Source: Theionarchaea archaeon (lineage in GTDB: Archaea; Methanobacteriota_B; Thermococci; Methanofastidiosales; SZ-28-30). From it: DNA of 64,000 nt. Shown piece by piece: positions 25,801 through 35,878 of this stretch. The DNA is taken from contig JACVGT010000019.1 of NCBI GenBank assembly GCA_018992685.1, forward strand, positions 89,365 through 153,364, given 5' to 3'. The position numbers were made by a program, and so were the translations under genes. The notes beneath the pieces are model-generated. The model searched no databases. It was given only the letters and a program-made list of their open reading frames with translations, and had not been told where the DNA came from. Position 1 is the first letter of the stretch. The number at the start of each line of letters is the position of its first letter.

Positions 25801-26994
25801 ATGAAAGTTCTGGCTGTATTCATGACTCTTTTGCTGGTAACAATGTCAGCATATGGGGAATTTGGACACGCCTCGCAGGTCATACTTCTGGTGGTTGATG
25901 GGGGTGACCCAGAGGTACTGTCTTTGGAAGGATTTCCTGTTGAAGGTCAAGGTACTGCTGTCTTCCCCCCCATGACCAGCACTGGACATATATCTCTTCT
26001 AACTGGAGTGTATCCCTCCCACCACGGCATCCTGGCCAATGAGTACAATGATGAACAGAAAACCCGGACCTACACATCCGATATGATAGAAGCTAAGACT
26101 CTCTTTGAAATCCTGAAGGAAAACAGGAAGAAGGGAATATTCATTTCTGGCAAGAAGGGATTGGCCGCCCTTGCAGGTGCAACAGCGAATCTGACAGTAA
26201 GTCCCGACTCCTATCCAGTGTACCTGAGAGATCCACCTCAGGATCAGGAGGGACTGACCCGCTGGCTCTTTGAAGCGATTACAGAAATTGACATACGAGA
26301 GCATCCTGACTTTTTTTGTGTCAATATTCCCATTCTAGATGGTGTTGGACATACGTACGGACCTTCCTCAGAGGAGTGTGAAGAGGCTGCCAGATTGGTG
26401 GAGGATTTGATTTATTCCTTGAGAGATTCCCTGGACAGTGAGACAGCCCTGATCGTGACCAGTGACCATGGAATGAGTTCTGTGTCCAAAACTGTCCCCA
26501 TTCATGCCCTGTTGAGGGCGGCGGGCTATGCGACCTGGCCACTGCATGTGGGTCGATGTGCATTCCTCTATGACGTGGAAGAGGGTGCAAGAGAGTTTGT
26601 TTCTAACCTTGAAGGAGTAGAGAGGATTGTTGAGCCTGACGCGTATCCCACGTTACATGTTGATCATGAGAGTGCTCCTGATCTGATCCTTGTGGCAAAG
26701 AAGGGATACCTGTTCATTCCAGAACCATTGCTGCAATACTACAGAGGGATGCATGGTTCATTTGATGAACAGGATATACCTCTTTATATGACTGGAGCGG
26801 GGATTTCCTCTGGGTATGTTGAGTGTAGTCAGGTGGACATTGCTCCTCTGGTGGTGGAGCTTCTTGGTCTTGAACCTGGGGTTGCATTTGATGGTTCAGT
26901 GCCCCAGGTACAAGAGAAAAAGGTTCAAGGGTACGGAATCCTGGTGGTAGCAGGAGTCGTCCTCTACCTCATCGGAAGGAACCTGTGGAGGTAA
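25801..26994 (+). CDS. Surface-anchored type I phosphodiesterase/alkaline phosphatase superfamily protein
   Basis: About 397 residues. N-terminal signal peptide (MKVLAVFMTLLLVTMSAYG), then the nucleotide pyrophosphatase/phosphodiesterase core: LVVDGGDPEVL with a metal-binding Asp, TSTGHISLLTGVYPSHHGI around the nucleophile Thr/Ser, and SDHGMSS with metal ligands. The last helix (GILVVAGVVLYLIGRNLW) anchors it in the membrane, so the enzyme should face outside. Substrate unknown; family members split phosphodiesters or phosphomonoesters. Leaderless promoter. Confidence 0.85.
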   Translation: MKVLAVFMTLLLVTMSAYGEFGHASQVILLVVDGGDPEVLSLEGFPVEGQGTAVFPPMTSTGHISLLTGVYPSHHGILANEYNDEQKTRTYTSDMIEAKTLFEILKENRKKGIFISGKKGLAALAGATANLTVSPDSYPVYLRDPPQDQEGLTRWLFEAITEIDIREHPDFFCVNIPILDGVGHTYGPSSEECEEAARLVEDLIYSLRDSLDSETALIVTSDHGMSSVSKTVPIHALLRAAGYATWPLHVGRCAFLYDVEEGAREFVSNLEGVERIVEPDAYPTLHVDHESAPDLILVAKKGYLFIPEPLLQYYRGMHGSFDEQDIPLYMTGAGISSGYVECSQVDIAPLVVELLGLEPGVAFDGSVPQVQEKKVQGYGILVVAGVVLYLIGRNLWR

Positions 26995-27120
26995 GACCTC
27001 CATTCAGCGCAGATGCGGGTTGTCACAGTAAAGCTCATATACATTGAGGTCCGTGCATTGATTGATGGTTGAGCTAACTCAGGTTGGATGCTCACGAGAA
27101 GCCACCATGAGGTGCTGGCT

Positions 27121-28560
27121 ATGGATATTTTGAATGTGCAGCAACGGTTGAATTCTGATGTAGAGAAAATGATAACAGAGAGGGACATTCAGGGACTGGT
27201 AACCACATTAGAGAAGGGAAAAGACTTTGCAACCCGAATGAGAGCAGCTGAAGGCCTAGGATTTATCAGAGATGAGAGAGCCATTACACCATTAATGAAC
27301 CTATTGAAGAGGAACCGAGGTGACGTCAAAGCTCTTGCACTCGTAGCTCTGGGGAGAATTCAGGGCAGAAGGGCTACTCAACTCCTTATTGACACGTTGA
27401 AAGATGATTCTCCTTACTGCCGCGAAGTATCAGCGATGATGCTCGGAGACTCAGGGGATGAGAGAGCTGTCGCCCCACTGATAGAGGCATTGAATGACCT
27501 GGATCATATTGTCGGGGAGAAAGCACGGTGGGCTCTGGTGGAGTTTGGAACGATGGCATTGTATCCGCTGATAGATGCACTTGAACATGGAAGCTCAGGA
27601 ACTCGAGAGGCAGCAATCCGGGCTCTGGGAGAAATAGGTGATGAACAGGCTACCTCTCCTCTGATACGGGCACTTGAGGACGAAAAGGATACCATACGCG
27701 AGGCGGCAGCTCAGGCCCTGGGAAGGATGAAGGGTAAGAGAGCTGTTCAACCCTTGATTCGCCTTCTTGAGGACAGGAACCCCAGTTGCCGCGAAGAAGC
27801 TGCTCGGGCTTTAGGTCTGATCAAGGATGGAGGAGCAGTAGGTGCTCTAATCAACATCTGTGGAGACGAAAACAAGGACGTTCGAGAGTCCGCAGTTCAA
27901 GCACTGGGAGAACTGGGTGATAAACGAGCCGTTGCTTCATTAACGAATTCTCTCCAAGACACGAATAAAGAGGTTCGGAAAGCAGCAGTTCAATCCCTCG
28001 GCAAAATAGGAGAAGAACAGGTGAAAGAACTTCTTATTCGGCTGTTACAGGAGAGTGACCGTACGTTACGGGAAGGAGCAGCAATGGCCCTGGGAGAGCT
28101 TCAGGAACTCAGAGCAGTAGATCCTCTCATATACGCTCTAGAGGACCCCAGTGGAAGGGTCCGTGAAGCAGCAATCAGAGCACTGGGGATGCTCAGAGAT
28201 AGAAGAGCTCTTGAACCATTGAGACGGGCGCTCAAAGAAGAATGGATTCGATGTAGCGTCAGGATGATGGGCTTTGAAACCAGAGTTACCAATTTGCCGG
28301 TCCTTGACAATAATTGGAATCAAATGCAGATTCTGAGCGCTCTCTACGAAATTCAGGGTGATAAGACCACACAATCTTTGATTGAAGCCCTCGAGGAGGC
28401 ACAAATCAACATTGGGAGAGATCTGACGCAGACCATCCACGACTACATTGAGAGATGGGGCGAAGTATTCCCTGGAGTCACCCGTGCTCAAAACAGATTC
28501 TTGAGAGCCTGGAGAATTCTCAAAGAAGGATTGACAGACACAGAGCGGGAATCGCAGTAG
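27121..28560 (+). CDS. HEAT-repeat (PBS-lyase-like) protein
   Basis: About 479 residues, nearly all made of about 11-12 short HEAT-like repeats of about 31 residues, with the pattern DERAVAPLIEAL followed by VREAAIRALGEIGD. Such solenoids are binding scaffolds. The C-terminal 90 residues depart from the repeat (EEWIRCSVRMMGFE onwards). The start at 27121 is favoured because GAGGTG lies eight bases before it; an ATG eleven codons earlier lacks such a site. No signal peptide. Partner unknown. Confidence 0.85.
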   Translation: MDILNVQQRLNSDVEKMITERDIQGLVTTLEKGKDFATRMRAAEGLGFIRDERAITPLMNLLKRNRGDVKALALVALGRIQGRRATQLLIDTLKDDSPYCREVSAMMLGDSGDERAVAPLIEALNDLDHIVGEKARWALVEFGTMALYPLIDALEHGSSGTREAAIRALGEIGDEQATSPLIRALEDEKDTIREAAAQALGRMKGKRAVQPLIRLLEDRNPSCREEAARALGLIKDGGAVGALINICGDENKDVRESAVQALGELGDKRAVASLTNSLQDTNKEVRKAAVQSLGKIGEEQVKELLIRLLQESDRTLREGAAMALGELQELRAVDPLIYALEDPSGRVREAAIRALGMLRDRRALEPLRRALKEEWIRCSVRMMGFETRVTNLPVLDNNWNQMQILSALYEIQGDKTTQSLIEALEEAQINIGRDLTQTIHDYIERWGEVFPGVTRAQNRFLRAWRILKEGLTDTERESQ

Positions 28561-28621
28561 TTACCTGTACAGAGCGAGGCACCACAAGAAGAAAAGGCAG
28601 AAAAAAGGTTATAAAGACTAT

Positions 28622-29128
28622 CTAGGAAACCTCGAGATCAGTGACCCACCATACCCAGGCTTCAGGAGCATACACCTCTTGAGCGTCCTCTGAAAATACA
28701 ATCTTCAATGGTCCACCTGACTTGGTGCCAATCTCCTCACCATCTGCAGTATAGGCAATGAGAATACCGAGACCCAGATCCTCTGCCTTAATCACTGCAG
28801 AATAACCATCAGTTGCCACCACTGTTACTTCTGCGAAATTCTCTGCCCCGAGGTAATCCAGGATGTCCTTCAGTAAGACACCGCCATACTCTATGGTGAC
28901 CTCCAGGTGGGGATCTGGTATGACAATTGTGGTGTAGAGCAGTGACTTCAGAGTTTCCATGTCAAATTGAAATGAGCTTCCTGCGTTGACCTTTCCAATG
29001 TTTCCAGATACGGTGAGTACCACTTCCCCCTGTGGCCCGGGGACACTCACAGATTCCGTCTGTGAATCAGGTTGTTGAGTGAGGCACCCCACCATGAACA
29101 TCAGTCCTATAACAAGCAGCCGTTTCAT
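28622..29128 (-). CDS. Lipoprotein with oxidoreductase molybdopterin-binding-like domain
   Basis: About 168 residues. Signal peptide with lipobox (LLVIGLMFMVGC). The mature part resembles the sulfite-oxidase-type molybdopterin-binding fold: GGVLLKDILDYLG, VVATDGYSAVIKAEDL, LIAYTADGEEI and GGPLKIVFSE. The cysteine that binds molybdenum in true sulfite oxidases is not seen, so it may bind another ligand or act as a binding protein. A perfect AAGGAGGTGA site precedes ATG 29128, deciding the start over an upstream GTG. It follows an ECF-like membrane protein gene directly, so the pair probably act together. Confidence 0.65.
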   Translation of the reverse strand: MKRLLVIGLMFMVGCLTQQPDSQTESVSVPGPQGEVVLTVSGNIGKVNAGSSFQFDMETLKSLLYTTIVIPDPHLEVTIEYGGVLLKDILDYLGAENFAEVTVVATDGYSAVIKAEDLGLGILIAYTADGEEIGTKSGGPLKIVFSEDAQEVYAPEAWVWWVTDLEVS

Positions 29129-29133
29129 TGCTA

Positions 29134-30675
29134 TCACCTCCTTACAAAGTTGGTTAGTCCGAATCTTTTTAAAGGAATAATTACCCCAATCCCAAATACG
29201 GTGGCAAAAAACGCCATGAACATTCTCTCCACTGGATAAATAAATAGAAATGCCCTGAAGATTCCTGTATTTAATTCAAGAACCTGAACAGCCAGGAAAT
29301 TTCCAATCATCAAGTCAGAAAGAACTGCAAATCCAGAGATCACAAAGTATGCTACAGAGAGTTTCTCCAGAGAAATGTTCAAGAAGAAGGATATGCCCAG
29401 AATCACCAGAGCTGCGAATATCAGAAGCCATCCCAGATGATTCATATAGAGGGGCAGGACTTTTTCACCATAGTACGTGAAGGTACTGATCAGAGTAATT
29501 TCATGCCCAAGAGATTCTGTGGAGAAGGGGATTCTTTCATCCAGCCGTAACAGTTCAGTTCTCATGACCTGGGACTGCAACGAGAGCAGGAGAACCTGCT
29601 GCATCAATCCCAGAATCCCCGCAGCAAGAAATGTAAATCCGCACCATTTCCTCAGTGATTCGACAGGTTTCAGATGCACTACAGCGAACAGAAGAACTCC
29701 CAGAATGACTGCAGCATAAGCCAGAAGCCTGAACCCGGAGTACCATCCTGACTCACCCATTGAGGATGATACCTCAATTCCCAGAGTGGCAATTACTGAC
29801 ACGAGCAGTCCACAGAGAGACACCAGGAACCACACCTTGAACGTATCAGAATCAAGAGCCAGGACTCCAAGAGCACAGGTACTGCAGAAAAGTACGGTAC
29901 TCACCAACAGAAGGCTTTCACCATACGTCCCGTACGCTCCTGCAATGGCGAGTATCCCACTGACCACAGTAAGACCACCGGAGATCTTCCTTACTCTGGG
30001 CAGGTCTCTCATCACAGCAATCAGGATTCCAGCAACACCTGCTGTGCCACACACAATGCCTGTGCCCAGAATCCACAATCCACTGAGGGTCACGACTATC
30101 CACGCACCTCCTACTAAACTCACCCCTGCTAGCAGAAACCATATTCCTGCTCCTCTGAACCCTACCAGCTCACCATACTGCACGTGGATCCATTCTCCCA
30201 GGTGCTCTCTGAATAGCAGTCCCAATCCCAGAAAGAGAAGCGGCATATAGGGGTAGTAGTACAGTTCCCTCCCGATTGAAGTTGAATACCACAGCAGAAG
30301 AACCCCCACCATGACTACACAGGCTGTCTTCCATTTCTTGTGGGCCAGTAACCCTGCAGTGGCTGCTCCCACAGTGGGAGGAATGAACGTCAGCAACCCA
30401 AAAATCGCTCCTTGAGGCGCGAGAATCTGTCCCACAAAACCCCCTGCAGCAGCAGCATATGTCCCCAGGACGGGTCCCAGAAGGACACCCACCAGGGGCT
30501 CCAATGCCACCGCAGCAGAAATCACCTTGCCAACACCTGCTACCACAGTCACCGGAATGAATGCAGCTACTGCCATAACTGCTGCCATTATCCCGCTAAA
30601 AGCGATTTCCTGTGCAGTTAGCCTTTGAGGAACTATCGCACCAATTCTATCACGCAGTCGCTGACCAAGTGTCAT
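29134..30675 (-). CDS. Multi-helix membrane protein with ECF-type S-component-like N-terminus
   Basis: About 513 residues and roughly 13 helices. The N-terminal 130 residues (QEIAFSGIMAAVMAVAAFIP, then LEPLVGVLLGPVLGTYAAAAGG) resemble substrate-binding S components of ECF vitamin/metal transporters. The rest is hydrophobic without known domains. No ECF ATPase or T component is next to it. An upstream ATG at 30699 lies in the promoter and operator region, so 30675 (MTLGQRL) is favoured. It is coupled to the lipoprotein at 28622-29128. Confidence 0.6.
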   Translation of the reverse strand: MTLGQRLRDRIGAIVPQRLTAQEIAFSGIMAAVMAVAAFIPVTVVAGVGKVISAAVALEPLVGVLLGPVLGTYAAAAGGFVGQILAPQGAIFGLLTFIPPTVGAATAGLLAHKKWKTACVVMVGVLLLWYSTSIGRELYYYPYMPLLFLGLGLLFREHLGEWIHVQYGELVGFRGAGIWFLLAGVSLVGGAWIVVTLSGLWILGTGIVCGTAGVAGILIAVMRDLPRVRKISGGLTVVSGILAIAGAYGTYGESLLLVSTVLFCSTCALGVLALDSDTFKVWFLVSLCGLLVSVIATLGIEVSSSMGESGWYSGFRLLAYAAVILGVLLFAVVHLKPVESLRKWCGFTFLAAGILGLMQQVLLLSLQSQVMRTELLRLDERIPFSTESLGHEITLISTFTYYGEKVLPLYMNHLGWLLIFAALVILGISFFLNISLEKLSVAYFVISGFAVLSDLMIGNFLAVQVLELNTGIFRAFLFIYPVERMFMAFFATVFGIGVIIPLKRFGLTNFVRR

Positions 30676-30693
30676 CGATATCCATCCTGTGTA

Positions 30694-30713
30694 GATCATT
30701 ACACTGGATGATC
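30694..30713. promoter_or_regulatory. Inverted repeat in the divergent promoter region
   Basis: GATCAT-TACACTGG-ATGATC, perfect 6-base arms. It lies between the divergent ECF-like gene and the winged-helix regulator gene, just upstream of the regulator's TATA box at 30727-30737. A likely binding site of that regulator. Confidence 0.45.
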
Positions 30714-30726
30714 ATATTGTACAATA

Positions 30727-30737
30727 GGTATATAAGG
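30727..30737 (+). promoter_or_regulatory. TATA box of the winged-helix regulator gene
   Basis: GGTATATAAGG, about 26 bases before ATG 30758; a leaderless transcript is predicted. Confidence 0.55.
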
Positions 30738-30757
30738 TTTTTCCCCCATGGTACCAC

Positions 30758-31258
30758 ATGGAACAACCGCTGCTTTCCATAACTGATGACGTGCTGCCGT
30801 ATGTCATATTCCTTCCCTCAGACAGAGATACACAGATGAAAATGCTGTCTGCTGTTTTTGGGTCTGAAGTCAACCTGAAGATACTCACCCAGTTCTGTGG
30901 GAGTGACAGGGTATATCAAAAGGCGCTCATTGACGAGTTACCCTACTCCAACAAGACTATTATCAATCATTTGAAGGAGTTGGTATCCCTGGAGGTCTTG
31001 AAAGAAGGAATGGAAAAACAGGAGGGGGAAAAAAATGTGTGGGTCAAGTATTTTGAAGTAGAACCGTCCAGGAGATGGCTTATTTTCCTCATCTATGATC
31101 CTGAAACTATTTCTCCAGAGACCATGCAGGAGCTTATAGTGGAAGTGGTCCGGTATTATGTCAAGAGAATCATGGAGCTGGCTGCTGAGTTTGGGATAGA
31201 CGAACAGGTCATCAGAAACCTCTTTGAGGATGGAATCCATGGGCAAGAAGGTGGATAA
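30758..31258 (+). CDS. ArsR-like winged-helix transcription regulator
   Basis: A 166-residue protein. A winged helix lies at about 35-95: FGSEVNLKILTQFCGSDRVY, then YSNKTIINHLKELVSLEVLKEG and a wing with KNVWVKYFEVEPS. The C-terminal helical part may dimerise. It is divergent from the ECF-like gene and overlaps the PfkB kinase gene downstream. The inverted repeat at 30694-30713 suggests self-control and control of the membrane protein gene. Confidence 0.75.
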   Translation: MEQPLLSITDDVLPYVIFLPSDRDTQMKMLSAVFGSEVNLKILTQFCGSDRVYQKALIDELPYSNKTIINHLKELVSLEVLKEGMEKQEGEKNVWVKYFEVEPSRRWLIFLIYDPETISPETMQELIVEVVRYYVKRIMELAAEFGIDEQVIRNLFEDGIHGQEGG

Positions 31259-32174
31259 TTTCAGTTCCTCATCTCTGGAAAACGGGACTATCAGTGACGA
31301 CCACATCCTTAGAACCGGCACGCCAATTTTGAATGATGTAGTGTGTATTGGCCCTGCAGCTGTAGATACTGTTTTCCTGGTGAAGGAATTCCCTGTATCG
31401 GATGAGATTTCTCTTGCCTCCTGGTCAAGAGAATTCTTCGGGGGTTCATCAGCAAATGTGGCAGTGGGACTGTCACGGCTGGGGTTCTACTCAGGACTGG
31501 TCAGCAAGGTGGGGAGAGATTCAAGGGGCGTTGGCCTTCTCAGCAAGCTGATCTCAGAAGGAGTTGATATCCGAAAGATCTCTATCTGTGATAAGACTGC
31601 TCAGAGCGTAGTCCTGATCAACGAGGAGGGGGAGAAAGTAATTGTGGCAGATACGCAGTGTGCACTGAGAACAGAAGAGGATGTACCTGCAGGGTATCTT
31701 GCCAAGAGTAGAGCGTTATATCTTGGAGAGTGCTTCCTACCAGCAGCTGCGAAAGCAGTGGAACGAGCTCTGGAGGAGGGGCTACACATCTTTCTCAGGC
31801 TGAAAAATGTCCATCTCTCCTTTTTGCTGGATCTGGAAAGGATTGTCAGGAATGCTGACTTTGTCATCATGAATGAAAAGACTCATGCACAAATGAAGGA
31901 GACCCGTGAGAATTTTGTCATCACCAGGGGAAAAAGAGGGTGTTACCACCCGGCAGAAGACATTGAAGTACAGGGTATGTCTGTTCCCTGTCTAGATACG
32001 ACGGGAGCAGGAGACGCCTTCTGTGCAGGATTCATCTGTCAGGTGATGGAAGGGAAGTCTGTGCCAGAGGCCCTCAGGTTTGCCAATGCAGCGGGAGCAG
32101 CATCCACAACACGGTATGGGGCCATGGATAGCATGCCTTCACTCAGTGAAGTGGAATCACTCCTGAAGCACTGA
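31239..32174 (+). CDS. PfkB-family carbohydrate/nucleoside kinase
   Basis: About 311 residues. PfkB signatures: GGSSANVAVGLSRLGF (signature 1) and DTTGAGDAFCAGF (signature 2, with the catalytic Asp and anion hole). The family phosphorylates sugars or nucleosides with ATP; the substrate is not readable from sequence. The extra N-terminal 30 residues are unusual, and the start (31230 or 31239) overlaps the regulator gene's end. The 3' end overlaps the converging archaemetzincin gene by 18 bases. Confidence 0.85.
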   Translation: MGKKVDNFSSSSLENGTISDDHILRTGTPILNDVVCIGPAAVDTVFLVKEFPVSDEISLASWSREFFGGSSANVAVGLSRLGFYSGLVSKVGRDSRGVGLLSKLISEGVDIRKISICDKTAQSVVLINEEGEKVIVADTQCALRTEEDVPAGYLAKSRALYLGECFLPAAAKAVERALEEGLHIFLRLKNVHLSFLLDLERIVRNADFVIMNEKTHAQMKETRENFVITRGKRGCYHPAEDIEVQGMSVPCLDTTGAGDAFCAGFICQVMEGKSVPEALRFANAAGAASTTRYGAMDSMPSLSEVESLLKH

Positions 32175-32642
32175 ATGGAACTTCCTCAGGCATGCTCGGC
32201 AGAATTCAACACTCTTGTAATCGGTATCAGACAGGATGTTGGAAAAGTGCATCACACATTGGGGATTCGGACAGTGAACAAGTGATAGTACGTGGCCCAA
32301 CTCATGAACAGCTTCCTTTGTTATCCGTTCTTCCAGACGAGGTCCCTGCAGCCTGGCAGTGGAGATTATGGCATTGGCACCAGGTGCATAGCCGAAAATG
32401 TAATTGAGGCCTTGAGCATACAGGTCCACAGTGGTGATGAGGAGATGGTGACCTTTCCTGATTTCCACTATATCCATAAAGGGATACACCAGGTATTGTC
32501 CTCTTGTAGGGTCGTATGCTTTCTCTGGTATTGGCTGTTCCTCTCCAATAGAACAAGAAAAGCCCATGGACTCCAAGTGGGACTTAACTACCTCCAGCAG
32601 GGTTCTTTCAATAGTTCCAACGGACACAATGATCACTTCCAT
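32157..32642 (-). CDS. amzA: Archaemetzincin zinc protease
   Basis: A 161-residue archaemetzincin-type metalloprotease. Active-site motif HELGHVLSLVHC (Glu as base, three His binding zinc), followed by a conserved structural-zinc set of cysteines, CPNPQC and FCRAC, with the Met-turn in VMHFSN. Family members are small, soluble, broad aminopeptidase-like proteins of unclear role. It converges on the PfkB gene and diverges from uvrA. Confidence 0.93.
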   Translation of the reverse strand: MEVIIVSVGTIERTLLEVVKSHLESMGFSCSIGEEQPIPEKAYDPTRGQYLVYPFMDIVEIRKGHHLLITTVDLYAQGLNYIFGYAPGANAIISTARLQGPRLEERITKEAVHELGHVLSLVHCPNPQCVMHFSNILSDTDYKSVEFCRACLRKFHSVLQE

Positions 32643-32782
32643 GATTTCTCTTGGCTCAAGGACATAAAGAGTCTTCTTCGTTACACGGTGGATAATTCAA
32701 GAGCGTCCATAATTCCAAGAGGAATCTCCAACAGTCATGGTCGAGACCGCGACACTTCACCAACATTTCCTGACCTTCACAA

Positions 32783-32794
32783 CCTTTTTATACC
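32783..32794 (+). promoter_or_regulatory. TATA box of uvrA
   Basis: CCTTTTTATACC, about 38 bases before ATG 32827, allowing a leader of about 10 bases. Confidence 0.5.
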
Positions 32795-32826
32795 TCGACT
32801 ATTCTTCCCATGTGCTGGGTTTTACT

Positions 32827-35685
32827 ATGGCAACTGACAGAATCTTCATCAAAGGTGCATCTCAGCACAACCTGAAAAATATAGACGTAGAGATACCGCG
32901 GAACAGTCTGGTGGTGATTACTGGTGTTTCAGGTTCAGGGAAGTCCTCTTTGGCCTTTGATACCATCTATGCTGAGGGACAGAGGCGCTATGTGGAATCC
33001 TTATCGGCCTACGCCCGTCAGTTTCTGGAACAGATGGACAAGCCCGATGTGGAATACATTGAAGGGTTGTCTCCCGCCATCTCTATTGAACAGAAAGGAG
33101 TGAGCAAGAACCCCCGCTCTACCGTGGGGACGGTTACTGAAATATATGATTATTTACGATTGCTGTACGCCAGAATTGGTGTCCCTCATTGTCCCGAATG
33201 TGGGAAAGAGATCAGAAAGCAGACGCCGCAGGAGATTGTGGACCAGGTGCTGGTATTCCAGGGGAAAGAAATCTCTGTGTTGTCCCCCATTGTGAGAGGC
33301 AGAAAAGGGATCTATAAGAGAGAGCTGGAGAACCTCCTGGCCCAGGGATTTACCAGAGCACGCGTTGACGGGGTAATCAGGCACCTGGATGAGGAAGAAA
33401 TAGACCTGGAGAAGTACAAGAAACATGACATTGAGGTAGTGGTGGACACCCTTACTGTCTCTCCAGACGAGAAAGAACGAATCGCTGATTCTGTGGAAAT
33501 GGCCCTGGATCTCAGTGAGGGACTGGTGATCATATCGACCCCTGAAGACCACATGTATTCTGAACATTTCTCGTGTCCTGACTGTGGCATTTCTTTTGAA
33601 GAACTGGAACCCCGGATGTTCTCATTCAACTCACCTTTTGGGGCCTGTCCTGAATGCCACGGGCTGGGAGAGAGGATGCGCATTGACCCTGAAAAAGTGC
33701 TTGACAGCAGACGGTCCATCCGAGAAGGTGCCATTCGACCCTGGAAGTCTTCCAACCAGGACGGGTACTACATGTCAAAATTGTCCCAGCTGGCAGCGCA
33801 TCTGAAAATCCCCATGGACAAGCCACTGAAAGAGGTTCCTCAGAAGACCCTTGATATAATATTATATGGTACACGAGAGCCCATTCATTATGTATTTGAA
33901 GGTGACAGGTCCAGATGGGAATATACCGGAGGATTTGAAGGAGTCATCACCAACCTCAAGAGACGGTACAGCCAGACCAAGTCTGAGTACATCCGATCAG
34001 AAATTGAAACCTTCATGAGCAGCATAGCGTGTCCTGTTTGCAAGGGAAAGCGGCTGAAGCCAGAGAGCCTGTCAGTGACCATACAGGATATGTGCATCAC
34101 AGACATTACAGAAATGTCCATAAAGGAAGCACAAGAGTTCTTTGATACACTTGACCTGTCAGAAAAGGAACAGATAATTGCAAAGCAGATTTTGAAGGAG
34201 ATCAACGAACGGCTGGGGTTCATGGTTTCAGTCGGGCTGGAATACCTCACCCTTGATAGAAAAGCTGCTACATTATCTGGAGGAGAAGCTCAGAGGATTC
34301 GCCTGGCAACCCAGATAGGGTCATCGTTGATGGGTGTTCTGTACATACTGGATGAACCTTCCATCGGACTGCACCAGAGGGACAATGCCAGGCTGCTGGC
34401 CACCTTGCAGCAGCTGAGAGACCTGGGGAACACCGTGATTGTCATTGAGCACGACGAAGCTACCATGAGAGCTGCAGACCACATCATTGATATGGGACCA
34501 GGAGCAGGACTGCATGGAGGGTACGTCGTTGCCCATGGAACAGTCACTGATGTCTGTCAGAACCCTCGATCACTGACAGGAAAATACTTGAAGGGTGAAC
34601 TGTCCATTGAAGTGCCGGCGCAGAGGCTGGAATGGAATCGGAGTCTCACCATGAAGGGCGTGCGCCATAATAATTTGAAGAATGTTGATGTGGAAATACC
34701 ACTGGGAGTATTTGTCTGTATAACAGGTGTCTCAGGATCTGGGAAATCATCACTGGTGGATGATACACTGCACAAGGCACTAGCCCAGTACTTCTACGGT
34801 TCCTCAGAGAAACCAGGAGCATTTGATGGCATGGAAGGACTGGAAGCTGTGGATAAGGTAATTATTATTGATCAATCTCCCATTGGAAGGACTCCCCGGT
34901 CCAATCCTGCCACATATACGGGTGCCCTCTCCCCCATACGACAGCTGTTTTCTCAGATGCCTCAATCCAAGAAGCGGGGGTATAGGCCAGGACGATTCTC
35001 GTTCAATGTGAAGGGAGGGCGATGTGAGGCCTGCAAGGGACATGGACTGGTGAAAATTGAGATGCACTTTTTGCCAGATGTGTATGTACCATGCGAAGTG
35101 TGCAAGGGCAGACGGTTCAACAGAGACACACTGAGTGTCCGATACAAGGGAAAGAGCATTGCAGATGTTCTGGACATGAGCGTGGAAGAGGCTTTGGATT
35201 TCTTTGAGAACATACCCACAGTCAAGAGAAAGTTGAAAACGCTGTATGATGTGGGAATGGGATATATCAAACTGGGGCAACCTGCCACCACGTTGTCTGG
35301 AGGAGAGGCCCAGAGAGTGAAACTGTCCCGTGAACTGTCCAAGAAAGGAACTGGAAGCACCCTGTACATACTGGATGAACCCACCACTGGACTGCATTTT
35401 GATGATATCTTGAAACTGCTCAATGTGCTCAAGAAGCTGGTGAAGCGAGGAAACACTATCCTGGTCATTGAACACAACCTGGACGTGATAAAGACTGCAG
35501 ACTACATCATTGACCTGGGACCTGAGGGGGGAGAAGAGGGAGGATATGTTGTGGCCACGGGTACTCCTGAGCAGGTGGCCCAGACAGACACTCACACAGG
35601 GAGATTCCTGAGAAAGGTACTTCATGAAGAAGCACACAGCATTGAGGAGTCAAGCTCAGAAAGAGCCGGTATCTCTGCATCCTAG
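32827..35685 (+). CDS. uvrA: Excinuclease ABC subunit A
   Basis: About 952 residues, full length. Two ABC ATPase halves: first Walker [17 protein letters not shown], second [15 protein letters not shown]; signatures [12 protein letters not shown] and [12 protein letters not shown]; Walker [16 protein letters not shown] and [15 protein letters not shown]. Zinc-binding pairs include [12 protein letters not shown]...CPECHG and CEACKGHG...[10 protein letters not shown]. It scans DNA for damage and loads UvrB. uvrB and uvrC are not in this window. The frame is open 30 codons upstream, but family alignment and TATA position support MATDRIF at 32827. The UvrABC system in archaea is of bacterial origin. 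Confidence 0.97.
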   Translation: MATDRIFIKGASQHNLKNIDVEIPRNSLVVITGVSGSGKSSLAFDTIYAEGQRRYVESLSAYARQFLEQMDKPDVEYIEGLSPAISIEQKGVSKNPRSTVGTVTEIYDYLRLLYARIGVPHCPECGKEIRKQTPQEIVDQVLVFQGKEISVLSPIVRGRKGIYKRELENLLAQGFTRARVDGVIRHLDEEEIDLEKYKKHDIEVVVDTLTVSPDEKERIADSVEMALDLSEGLVIISTPEDHMYSEHFSCPDCGISFEELEPRMFSFNSPFGACPECHGLGERMRIDPEKVLDSRRSIREGAIRPWKSSNQDGYYMSKLSQLAAHLKIPMDKPLKEVPQKTLDIILYGTREPIHYVFEGDRSRWEYTGGFEGVITNLKRRYSQTKSEYIRSEIETFMSSIACPVCKGKRLKPESLSVTIQDMCITDITEMSIKEAQEFFDTLDLSEKEQIIAKQILKEINERLGFMVSVGLEYLTLDRKAATLSGGEAQRIRLATQIGSSLMGVLYILDEPSIGLHQRDNARLLATLQQLRDLGNTVIVIEHDEATMRAADHIIDMGPGAGLHGGYVVAHGTVTDVCQNPRSLTGKYLKGELSIEVPAQRLEWNRSLTMKGVRHNNLKNVDVEIPLGVFVCITGVSGSGKSSLVDDTLHKALAQYFYGSSEKPGAFDGMEGLEAVDKVIIIDQSPIGRTPRSNPATYTGALSPIRQLFSQMPQSKKRGYRPGRFSFNVKGGRCEACKGHGLVKIEMHFLPDVYVPCEVCKGRRFNRDTLSVRYKGKSIADVLDMSVEEALDFFENIPTVKRKLKTLYDVGMGYIKLGQPATTLSGGEAQRVKLSRELSKKGTGSTLYILDEPTTGLHFDDILKLLNVLKKLVKRGNTILVIEHNLDVIKTADYIIDLGPEGGEEGGYVVATGTPEQVAQTDTHTGRFLRKVLHEEAHSIEESSSERAGISAS

Positions 35686-35878
35686 AGGCAAGCAAAGAAT
35701 ACTCCTTTTCTCCTTCATCATCTCTTCTTATGAGGGTGCACCAACCGTGTCTTGATGGGGTCTTGCTACGTGACCTCTCTCCGATATTTTTCCACTGCTC
35801 TTGCGTAACCTCTTTATGGTGTGTTCTGCTAAACACAAATGTGTTCGTAGCATACAGAAATGAACAGAGGTAGTTCAA

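Noticed and set aside
27386-28491. Several minus-strand frames in the HEAT-repeat gene
   Set aside because: The repeats create repeated antisense open frames; the plus-strand protein shows a clear solenoid pattern.
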